The notes beneath the pieces are model-generated. The model was not told the origin of the DNA and ran no database searches. It worked only from the letters and a program-made list of their open reading frames with translations. Shown here piece by piece: positions 53,055-61,384 of a DNA stretch of 64,000 nucleotides. Source of the DNA: Azorinus chamasolen (lineage: Eukaryota > Mollusca > Bivalvia > Cardiida > Solecurtidae); contig OY755252.1 in NCBI GenBank assembly GCA_963576725.1, positions 29,840,578 through 29,904,577 of the forward strand, given 5' to 3'. Each line of letters begins with the position of its first letter. Within the stretch, counting starts at the first letter, position 1. A program made the translations under genes and the position numbers.

Positions 53055-53318
53055 TACCCCTTCCTTCATTTAAACGCCCTCCCATGCCTTTGCAAACAAA
53101 GTAGACCCAGATCAGACGGCTCCTATAGGAGTAGCCGAGTGATCAGGGTCTGTTCTGTGTGTTTATGAAATTATAATAGACCTGACTCTATAATTTCTGG
53201 AAAAAAAAACAAAAAACCGAAATATCCCATGTTCATATGCCATCATAAAAAATAAGCTAATAAATATCCACGATGCCATCATTTCTTACATGAATGTTGA
53301 ACAGGGAAAGGGTTAACC
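53055..53318. mobile_element. Family B MITE
   Basis: ACCCCTTCCTTCATTTAAAC, GCAAACAAAGTAGACCCAGA, mirrored GATCAGGGTCTGTTCTG, and GAACAGGGAAAGGGTTAA. Confidence 0.75.
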
Positions 53319-53552
53319 CTTTATTCCATAGATATTCGTACAAAAAATACTATAGTACATGTATGAATATCAAACATATTGCTTTTTACAATGGCTTAAT
53401 TTGTGAACGGGGGAACATTTAACCAGGCCGGAAACTGTATAATTAGATGTATATTTCATGAGGCCCTTAAAGCAAACATGCAGAGCAGACCCTGATCAGC
53501 CGTCTTATCTAAGTTTATGTTTGCAAAAAAGCTACCCAGTAACGGGTTAAAT
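53316..53552. mobile_element. Family B MITE, directly adjoining the previous one
   Basis: TTAACCCTTTATTCCATAGA ... AGTAACGGGTTAA. The hairpin has lost most of its first arm (AGCAGACCCTGATCAGCCG). Confidence 0.65.
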
Positions 53553-53937
53553 TCTGTAATTTATCTTGTCCTGTAGACAATTTTTAAAACAGCTAAGTAG
53601 AGCTATATTTAATCAAATGAAGCATTTAAATTACGCAAACGCTCCCTTGAAAAGCTAACTGTCTCATAAATCAGTCACGAACGTAAGCATATAATATAGG
53701 CTACATGCATGTATACAAGATCTACATATCACCTTTTTCTGCATTGCCGCTCCACTTAGCAAAACATGTTATATAGTGTTATTTATATGATTGTTTGCCT
53801 TTTTTGTTTGAGATGTGAATATTGAAATAATCATCTTTAAGTAGTGACCCTTGCTAGAATATACTCGCGATTGGAGGAGTTTTAAAAATACAGGATGCGA
53901 TAAGTAGCCTAAAAGTCACTATTTGTACACGTATATT

Positions 53938-54187
53938 TAGCCCTTTCCCTCAAACGTGTTTCCGCGCATTTTCAAACAGAGTAGACCCAGATCAGACGGC
54001 TCCTAGAGGAGCCGTCTGATCAGGGTCTACTCTGTTTGCTAATAGAATTTTTTAAAAATCTTCGTCTTTACTTTCTAAAATGGCTATGTACAATGTTGCA
54101 TCTTCAATATTTCAATATAACTATTTTGTCCATGAATATTCAGTAGGTATTGAAATTTTGAAAAAATATAGAACAGGGAAAGTGTTA
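53938..54187 (-). mobile_element. Family A MITE, inverted, complete
   Basis: AGCCCTTTCCCTCAAACG ... GAACAGGGAAAGTGTTAA; core CAAACAGAGTAGACCCAGATC with the tip GGCTCCTAGAGGAGCC. Confidence 0.85.
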
Positions 54188-54292
54188 AAGTTGATAATAA
54201 CATAGCCTGAACTTTAATGAAGCTTTGAAGCCCTCAATCTTTGGCTGAGGCGGATGGGTCCAGCAATGGAAGCAAGAAAAAACTGATTTGGT

Positions 54293-54434
54293 ATAATACA
54301 TAAATACTTAAACTGCTCTGATCTAATATTTCGACCACTAAGGGCCTTTGTCAAAGATTATCATGTTAATCTTTGACAAAGGCCCTTAGTGGTCGAAATA
54401 TTAGATCAGAGCAGTTTAAGTATTTATGTATTAT
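54293..54434. repeat. Perfect 68-bp inverted repeat with 6-nt loop
   Basis: Arms 54293-54360 and 54367-54434 are exact reverse complements by eye (ATAATACATAAATACTTAAA ... to AAAGATTA), with the loop TCATGT. The sequence is unlike the MITE families. TGATTTGGTATA occurs near both sides (about 54283 and 54469). Confidence 0.85.
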
Positions 54435-55513
54435 ATTAATTCCCTATTTTGGAATAATTACTTCATTGTGATTTGGTATATATAGGCTATATATAAAGTT
54501 GGATGAAGTGTATGGAAATATATCTGCCATATTTTTTTTATAAACAAAAAAGAGACTCTGTGGGGCATAATCACATTAAAAAGTAAAAGATAATATATTA
54601 TTAGATTCTAGATAAAGTATTGAAGCATCTCGCAGATTTCACAACGGAGTGTCAATGAACCGTGACATTTCACAACCATCGGCAATAATTGACCCAGTTT
54701 TATGTGTACCTTAAAATCGGGGACCAGCCAAGGCCACATGCTCTTCACGAAGGAGGGGGGCAACCAATTTTGACAGAAATCATGCAGTCGACTAGTGGTA
54801 TATAAAAATAATGTTAAAAACCCACAGAAATGCAAATGACATTATGAATTTGGACTCCCAAACAGCACTCCTTAATTTCAGCTGACATATTTAAAGCGAT
54901 AGGTTGTCATATATTGTGTAGATTCTCCTCGGCCACAGGAGGGAGAAGATCATTTCGGCTACATACGAACTAATTAGTAGGTAAGAGCTTATGTATTTTC
55001 TATTTATTCCATACGTGTATACACGTTTTCTTAAGCCTTTGCAGACCGAGTAGATCAACATCAAACGGCTATTGTAGTATTCGTCTGATGAGAATCTGCT
55101 CTGCTCATAGAATTATATAGATCCTGCATGACTGTGCACCTGGCCCCCGGGTCTGAGTGTGTATGTTTCTTTATAATAATGGGTGCTGGTGAATTCGCCT
55201 AATGACCAACTCGCCTACAATTAGATATTGCAATTGAACAGTGTCAGGATGTCGTCTAGGATGTGACACCTACAAGATGAAGTTCAAAACAGTGTCAAAT
55301 TGTGTTATAAATATCACTCATATTTTGTAAATAATGTACGCACATGCTCTGTGCAGCATATGATCAGGGTCTAAACCATTTGCTAGATTATGAAAAAATC
55401 TGGCTGTGAAAATGTTTGATAGAATTGAATATCTATTGAATATCTATTAATAATGATATAAAAAAGGCCTAATGTTTCAAAATTGCAGATTATTGAATTA
55501 AACTCAGTGCAGG

Positions 55514-55732
55514 ATGCCGGCTGGTGAAAGAACGCCACTGTTGATAGGTGCCCAGGAACCGGAGGCATTGGTTGAAAGTACACCAAAAACCCCAACCTCT
55601 CCGTTTGAAGAAAAAGAATTTTCTTTCAAAGGCATTCCAAGACGAAAGAAATTCATCTTAATTTCCATGAGTTTTGTAAACTTCTGTGCAGCTGCAGCCT
55701 TTTCTTTGCCAGCTCCTTTCTTTCCTCATGAG
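55514..55732 (+). CDS. SLC18B1: SLC18B1-like coding exon 1: cytosolic N-terminus and TM1
   Basis: ATG at 55514, donor GAG|GTAATA. An acceptor-like AAAATTGCAG 26 bp before the ATG suggests a noncoding first exon upstream. The cytosolic tail has ERTPLL. It is followed by RRKKFILISMSFVNFCAAAA, the first membrane helix, and the family motif PAPFFPHE. Ends in phase 0. Confidence 0.85.
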
Positions 55733-58700
55733 GTAATATCATATTTCACCAGTGTTGATGAATCAACAGGTGATTTGCACTAACTATAATTTTCTACTTA
55801 GCTATACAAGTTATATAACATTTTATCACCCTTTACTAAATACATATGCGCATTTGCAAACATATTAGACCCAGATCAGATGGATCCTGAAATAGCTGTC
55901 TGATCAAGGTCTGCTCTGTTTGCTTATGGAATAATACAGATATGATTGTACAGTTTCTGCAATGGCAAAAAAAAACAACAACCCTGTGTTAATGAGCTAT
56001 TTTTAAAAAATCATCTAATTAATATGCATGATCTAATTATTTCTTACTTGACTATTCATAGAGTGAAGTGTTTATAATATATGATGTATACAGCATAGCA
56101 AAGTACTACTTGCCAAACATCTGTTGGTGATGTAGGGTACGCAATCAAGTTTTTCCCTAATTCCAAAGATTTTATTTAAAATTTAGGTACAGTTAACCTT
56201 TTCCCTCATATAAACGTGTTTTCACGCATTTGCAAACAGAGTAGACTCAGATCAGACGGCTCCTAGAGGAGCCGTCTGATCAGGGTCTACTCTGTTTGCT
56301 AATAGTAATAGAATTTCTAAGATCTGTGTCTTTACTTTCTAAAATGGCTCCATCTTCCATATTTCATAATAACCTTTTTGTCCATGAATATTCAGTAGGT
56401 ATTGAAATTTGTAATAAACATAGAACAGGGAAAGGGTTAAGCATGTTGTTAAAGGATTATTAATTGATTTAAATTCATATAAACAATATTGCTGATGTCA
56501 GTATATTTTGCAGGAGTCTGTATATTTTGCAGCAATATTCATCTGGTAATGGGTTAAATCATATCAGTGCAAGACTAGCAAATATTGAGCATCATTCAAA
56601 CAGTCAACTAACACTGTTAACCCTTTTCTCCATAAATACACCTTTCTATGCCTTTCTATGCCTTTGCAAACAGAGTAGACCCAAATCAGACAGCTCCTAT
56701 AGGAGCCGTCTGGTCAGGGTCTGCTCTGTTTGTCACCAGTAGATGTGATTCTACAGTTTCTGCCATGGCCAAAATTGCCTGGGTCCATGTGCTATTATAA
56801 CAAATTAGTGTAATTAATATTCATGATGTCATTTTTACATAAATGTTAATGGAGGAAAGGATTAAATGTGATTACTAATGTTTAGTATGTGTTGTTTCCC
56901 TTTACAGGCTCATCTTAACCCTTTACTCCATAAATATTTCTATTAATGTCTTTGCAAACAGAGTAGACCCAGTTCAAATGACCCCTGCAGGAGCCATCTG
57001 GTCATGTTCTGCTCTGTTTACTTGTCGATTTATATGTATCTATATCTGAGATCTGTTTTTTCATTTTCTATCACGGCCAAAATCACTTTTATTCATAATT
57101 ACCATTATTAAAATTCAGCGACTAAAATATTCATGATGCCACTATATCTTAATTGAATATTCATGGAATGAAGGGTAAAAGGACATTTCCAAGAATAACT
57201 TCTTTATTTCTGCGCCAAACCCTATGTTGTGACAACTCTTTAGAATTGTGTCTTCGACACAATTCTAAAGAGTGGTCACAATGTAGGGTTTGGTGGAGAA
57301 ATTACGGTTTTAGTACTTGAATATATATGCATGTTTATACGTTGCTCTGCATGTGAATATGAATATTTGACAATGATTTATCAAGATGTGTTGCTTTCTC
57401 TTTTCAGGCTAGTCTTAAAGGAGCTTCATCTACTGTTGTTGGATTTATCTTTGGAATGTTTGAATTTATCATATTTATCACAGCTCCAATATTTGGTAAT
57501 TTTGTAAGTAAAATTGATTTTATTCATGGTATTTCAATAACAGCACTCTCCAGAATATTAAAATTACATCAATGGCTATTTCAAATTAGTTTCTGCTTTA
57601 TTTACTTGTATTTAATAGAGATTTTCCTAACATTTCTTGTAACACTTTCCTCCATATAAATCCCTTTTCACGCATTTGCAAACAGAGTAGATCCAGATCA
57701 GACGGCTCCTGTAGGAGCCGTCTGATCAAGGTCTGCTCTGTTTCCTTATGGTATAGTAATTAGTATAGATAAGATTTTTCAGTTTCTGCCTGAGCCAAAA
57801 CATCCTGTGTATGTCATGATAAGGATTCTGCTAATAAATATTCATGATGTTATTATTTCTTACATAAGTATTGATCAGGAAAAGATTTAAGTCTGCTCTG
57901 TTTTTAAATGCCAGTGCGATTGGTTTTGGTCTTCAAAGGGGTACAGTAATGAGTATAACCTGTCTTAAGTGGTCATCAAAAAGAGGTCTAATTATGGGTC
58001 TGTAAGGCAGGTGGTAGCTTAATGCAGGTCAAAAGTAGGAGCTTTCTGCATTACTATTGCCCTGCAACCACAGACTTTTAACATTCCTATGTTCAAAGAT
58101 GTGTATGTAATGATTTGGAGATACTTTTAATTCTTTACCTGATATAGGTGCCTTTTGACATGATAGAATTTAGGCTAATTGATATTCATACATTTAATTT
58201 TTCTATACCTGAATGCTCTTTAGGTACAGGGCCATTTAACCCTTCTCTTGCTGAATTTTAAAATACATTTCTCCCTCTTTACCGATGCCCTGTTGTATAA
58301 CAACATATATCTTAACTGTGTACAAGTATTTCGCTATGCAATCACTGCTGTGGAGTGCACTGGTTGCACAATCAATGTGTAAATGTAAAAGTCACTATTT
58401 GAAACCACTGTGATACGGTAAATAGAGCTGTATTTATCACAATGGTTTCAGAACTATACAATTCTAAAAAAATTCCTTTTCCCTAGTTAATGCTCCTTTT
58501 CGGTAGTTCTTTTCAAAGAGGTTGGATCTAAAAATAGCCTATGAGGTAATGGGATAAATCCTCTTTAGGTAAAGAGTTTAATGATTATGTGGTCTTTTCT
58601 CTTTCAGATCTCCAAAATAGGTTGTAAATTCATGTATCTATCGGGTATAATGGTTTGTGGATCATGTGCAGTATTATTTGGGTAAGCATATTATAACTGT

Positions 58701-60877
58701 TTCAATGCTGAATAGTTTCAGGATAGAATAGCCCATCAGTGTTTAACCCTTTCCCTCATATAAACATGTTTTCATGCATCTGCAAACAGAGAATACCAAG
58801 ATCAGGTGGCTCTAATAGGAGCCGTCTGATCAGGGTCTGCTCTGTTTACTTATGGTGTAATATAGATCTGATTCTACAGCTTCTGCATGAGCCAAAATAC
58901 CCTGTGTTCATATGTTATTATAAAAAAAAATAATCTAATTAATATTCATGATCTCATTATTTCTTTTAATACTTGAATATACAACAGGGAAAGAGTCAAT
59001 GTAAATTTCTATGTTCCAGGACTCTCAACTACAGTCCCAACGGTACAATATTCGTTGTTATGTGTTTTCTGTGCCGAGGGCTGGAAGCACTTGGCTGTTC
59101 AGCATATGTTACTGCAACTTTTGCCATCCTAGCATATGAGTTCCCTGACAATGTGATCACTGTTATAGTGAGTATTTACCTCGTGATCTGTTCCTGTAAG
59201 AAATGCCTGAATTTTTATAATGTTACATGTACACAGAATGTATTTGTATTGACAGAAACTGTAAAGTCAGATTTATTACAATTTCATAAGAAAACAGACC
59301 AGACCCTGATCTGACAGCTCCTATGGGAGCACTCTGATTTGGGTCTACTCTGTTTGCAAATGCTTGAAAAGGCGTTTGTATGAAGTAAAGGTTTAACCTT
59401 TTCCCTGTTCTATCTTTATACCAAATTTCAATACCTACTGAATATTTATGGAGAAAATAGTTACAACGTAATATGGAAGGTAGAACATTAAAGCCATATT
59501 AGAATGTAAAGAACCAGATCTTTCGAATTCTATTAGCAAACAGGGCAGACCTTTATCAATGCCTCTAACAGGAGCTATTTGATCAGCATGTTATTTGTTT
59601 GCATCATGTAAAGGACTAAGCAGTGTAGCTTGTTTATTCTTCAAACAGAATTGATTCAGCCATTTTCTTAGCCCTTTACTCCATGAGACTCCACCCATTT
59701 ATTCTGATTAATGTAATTATTAAAGCTTTCCTCCTTAAATATGCCTTTTTACATATTTGCAAACAGAGTATACCCAGATCACATGACTCCTATAGGAGCT
59801 GTCTGATCAGGGCTTGCTCTGTTTGCTTATAGAATAATAAAGATTCTATTTTCTCAAAAAGATTATGTATTAATATGTCGTTTTAAAAAAAAAAATCTAA
59901 TTAATATTCATGATATCATCAATTCTTACATGAATATTCATGGAGTAAAGGGTTAAAGTAAACAAAATCCAATCTTAAAATTTATTGCCATGACAAACAG
60001 TAGAGAAGTATTTCTGTAACATAAGCAATGGAATATATCCTATGGAAATGCCTTTAGAATTGTTGATCATTTCTGTGATATTGTGCAACTGTCGGTATAC
60101 TTATACAGTGCTCCCTCCCTACAACAACCCTCTCAATAACGATTCCCTCCTTACAACAACGCATGTCACTGTTTCCGAAACAACAAGGCTCCAGAAACAA
60201 CTTTTTTCCATCGTAATTTCTTTATGCCTCCATCAAACCCTATGTTGTGACCACTCTTTAGAATCGTCACTTTGTGACGATTCTAAAGAGTGGTCACAAC
60301 ATAGGGTTTGATGGAGGCATAATGGTTTTGGTTCTCGAAATACACCTTATCTGGGGATCTGCAAACAAGCTAATTATGTTTGATTTTCCCTCCCTATAAC
60401 AACTCCCTCTGAACAACACATACAATCTTCGTATCCCAAAGGGTGTCATTGTAGAGAGGGAGCACTATAGTCAACATTCAGTAAACCCTTTTCTTCACCT
60501 TTACCAACAGAGTAGACATTGATCCTGTAGGAGCTGTCAGATCAGGGTCTGCTCTGTTTGCTTATGGCAAAACAATGTTCTGATTCTACAGTTTTTTGTC
60601 AAAGCAAAAAACTGCCTTGAATGTTTTACGTTATAAAACTTCAGCTAAAGAATATTCATGATGACATTCTTCTTACATTAATATTCAACAGGGAAAGAGT
60701 TAAACCCGAGTTCTAGCCCATCTACTGGTAAGAGTTTATATGATGGACACGTTTCTAGTTTTGGGTTTATAGTAGTGACACTATATTTTGTGCTGCTGTT
60801 TGTTTCAGGGTAGTTTAGAGACATTCAGTGGACTAGGTATGATGATTGGACCTCCTATAGGTGGAGTCTTATATGAG
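55514..60877 (+). CDS. SLC18B1: SLC18B1-like MFS transporter, N-terminal half (gene model, incomplete at right edge)
   Basis: Exons 55514-55732, 57408-57503, 58608-58681, 59020-59167 and 60809-60877 join in phase to 202 codons. They follow the order of SLC18B1 (vesicular polyamine transporter, a proton-coupled antiporter of the major facilitator superfamily). TM1 ends FSLPAPFFPHE; the TM2 region is KGASSTVVGFIFG; then a TM3 segment; a TM4-TM5 exon with FLCRGLEALGCSAY and AYEFPDNV; and the antiporter motif exon GLGMMIGPPIGGVLYE. The N-terminal ERTPLL fits the acidic dileucine sorting signal of endolysosomal and vesicle proteins. Roughly half of the usual 450 residues are here. The remaining exons must lie beyond 64000. 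The assignment is by remembered family similarity. Confidence 0.85.
55830..56072. mobile_element. Family B MITE (intron 1)
   Basis: CACCCTTTACTAAATACATA, GCAAACATATTAGACCCAGA and the mirrored TGATCAAGGTCTGCTCTG, then TTCATAGAGTGAAGTG. Ends eroded. Confidence 0.7.
56193..56440 (-). mobile_element. Family A MITE, complete (intron 1)
   Basis: TTAACCTTTTCCCTCATATA ... GAACAGGGAAAGGGTTAA, TTAA at both ends. Hairpin AGTAGACTCAGATCAGACGG to mirror, tip CTCCTAGAGGAG. Confidence 0.9.
56617..56865. mobile_element. Family B MITE, complete (intron 1)
   Basis: TTAACCCTTTTCTCCATAAA ... TGGAGGAAAGGATTAA. Core GCAAACAGAGTAGACCCAAA, tip CAGCTCCTATAGGAGCCG. Confidence 0.85.
56915..57178. mobile_element. Family B MITE (intron 1)
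   Basis: TTAACCCTTTACTCCATAAA ... TTCATGGAATGAAGGG. Core GCAAACAGAGTAGACCCAGT, tip CCCCTGCAGGAGCC. It lies directly after a decoy acceptor, TTTCCCTTTACAG. Confidence 0.8.
57190..57308. repeat. Family L palindrome core (intron 1)
   Basis: AACCCTATGTTGTGACAACT and its mirror around AGAATTGTGTCTTCGACACA ATTCT. The same core as 60207-60325, without recognisable CAGTGCTCCC ends. Confidence 0.75.
57408..57503 (+). CDS. SLC18B1: SLC18B1-like exon 2: TM2
   Basis: Acceptor CTCTTTTCAG, donor TTT|GTAAGT; 96 nt, phase 0-0. Encodes ASLKGASSTVVGFIFGMFEF, then IIFITAPIFGNF. Confidence 0.9.
57640..57888. mobile_element. Family A/B MITE (intron 2)
   Basis: ACACTTTCCTCCATATAAAT, GCAAACAGAGTAGATCCAGA, tip GGCTCCTGTAGGAGCC, and ATTGATCAGGAAAAGATTTAA. 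Confidence 0.8.
57942..58090. mobile_element. Family E MITE, degenerate (intron 2)
   Basis: GTACAGTAATGAGTATAACC..., GGTGGTAGCTTAATGCAGGT, AAAAGTAGGAGCTTTCTGCA. The left arm tip is lost. Confidence 0.55.
58236..58560. mobile_element. Chimeric family H and family C MITE (intron 2)
   Basis: TTAACCCTTCTCTTGCTGAA and TACAAGTATTTCGCTATGC are family H. From about 58390 family C follows: TTTGAAACCACTGTGATA, TTATCACAATGGTTTC and TATGAGGTAATGGG. The two halves are joined in the middle. Confidence 0.65.
58608..58681 (+). CDS. SLC18B1: SLC18B1-like exon 3: loop and TM3
   Basis: Acceptor TTCTCTTTCAG, donor TTTGG|GTAAGC; 74 nt, phase 0 to 2. Encodes ISKIGCKFMYLSGIMVCGSC, then AVLFG. Too short to appear as a long open frame, but the phase is right. 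Confidence 0.85.
58743..58999. mobile_element. Family A/B MITE making up most of intron 3
   Basis: TTAACCCTTTCCCTCATATA ... ACAACAGGGAAAGAGTCAA. Hairpin GCAAACAGAGAATACCAAGA to mirror. 257 of the 338 intron nucleotides. Confidence 0.85.
59020..59167 (+). CDS. SLC18B1: SLC18B1-like exon 4: TM4-TM5
   Basis: Acceptor CTATGTTCCAG, donor ATA|GTGAGT; 148 nt, phase 2 to 0. Encodes TLNYSPNGTIFVVMCFLCRG, LEALGCSAYVTATFAILAYE, FPDNVITVI. The Arg of LCRG is conserved in the family. Confidence 0.9.
59170..59396 (-). mobile_element. Family B MITE next to exon 4 (intron 4)
   Basis: ACTGTAAAGTCAGATTTATT, AAACAGACCAGACCCTGATC, tip GCTCCTATGGGAGC, TTTGCAAATGCTTGAAAAGG and TGAAGTAAAGGTTTAA. Its left part approaches the exon 4 donor; the exact end is unclear. 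Confidence 0.65.
59393..59620. mobile_element. Family A MITE, right part eroded (intron 4)
   Basis: TTAACCTTTTCCCTGTTCTA, AGTTACAACGTAATATGGAA, TTAGCAAACAGGGCAGACC; the second arm is damaged (GCATGTTATTTGTTTGCATC). Overlaps the TTAA of the preceding copy. Confidence 0.7.
59672..59956. mobile_element. Family B MITE (intron 4)
   Basis: AGCCCTTTACTCCATGAGAC, GCAAACAGAGTATACCCAGA, tip GACTCCTATAGGAGCTG, and ATTCATGGAGTAAAGGGTTAA. Confidence 0.75.
60106..60467. mobile_element. Family L TA-flanked palindromic MITE (intron 4)
   Basis: CAGTGCTCCCTCCCTACAAC ... ATTGTAGAGAGGGAGCACTA with TA on both sides. The core is a near-perfect palindrome (60207-60325): AAACCCTATGTTGTGACCAC ... with the tip GTCACTTTGTGAC. 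The CAGT start and TA target suggest pogo/Tigger-like. Confidence 0.85.
60484..60703. mobile_element. Family B MITE, degenerate (intron 4)
   Basis: AACCCTTTTCTTCACCTTTA, ACAGAGTAGACATTGATCCT with a lost arm, AGATCAGGGTCTGCTCTG, and CAACAGGGAAAGAGTTAA. Confidence 0.65.
60809..60877 (+). CDS. SLC18B1: SLC18B1-like exon 5: antiporter motif
   Basis: Acceptor TGTTTGTTTCAG, donor GAG|GTGAGT; 69 nt, phase 0-0. Encodes GSLETFSGLGMMIGPPIGGV, then LYE. GxxxGPxxGG is motif C, characteristic of proton-coupled MFS antiporters. I found no next exon up to 64000. Confidence 0.9.
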
Positions 60878-61384
60878 GTGAGTATTGTTATGTAACTGAA
60901 CTGTGTCTTAATCTGTTACTTCATGAATATTCATGATAGAAATAATAACATCATGGATATTAGATTAATTGTTATGATGGTGGCACATGAACACAGGAAT
61001 ATTAGGCCATAGCAGAAATTGTAGAGTCAGACCTATTATTTCATATGTAAACAGAGCAGACCCTGATCAGATGGTTCTTACAAGAGAAAGGCTATTGTTG
61101 TATCCACCCCCACTCCTTCCTTGCTCTGTTTGTTGGTTGTCTATCTGTCTGATGGTTTATTGGTTTTTCTGGTTGGTTTGTTCCAAACTTTAACGTTGGC
61201 CATAATTTTGTAGCCATTGCAGGCCATAATTTTGTAGCCATTGCAGACATACTTCAAACTTGGCATGCATGTGCAACTTATGAAGAGATGAACATTTTCA
61301 GGGTTGACTTCTTAAGGTCAAAGCCATACATCAAGGTCAAAGGTCAGATCAGGGGCATAGTGTTTCACATCTTGTCCCCACTTT

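Noticed and set aside
55514..60877. Additional transporter exons within 60878-64000
   Set aside because: I looked for the expected next helix after GGVLYE. The frames there belong to satellite or MITE sequence, and no acceptor with suitable coding was found.
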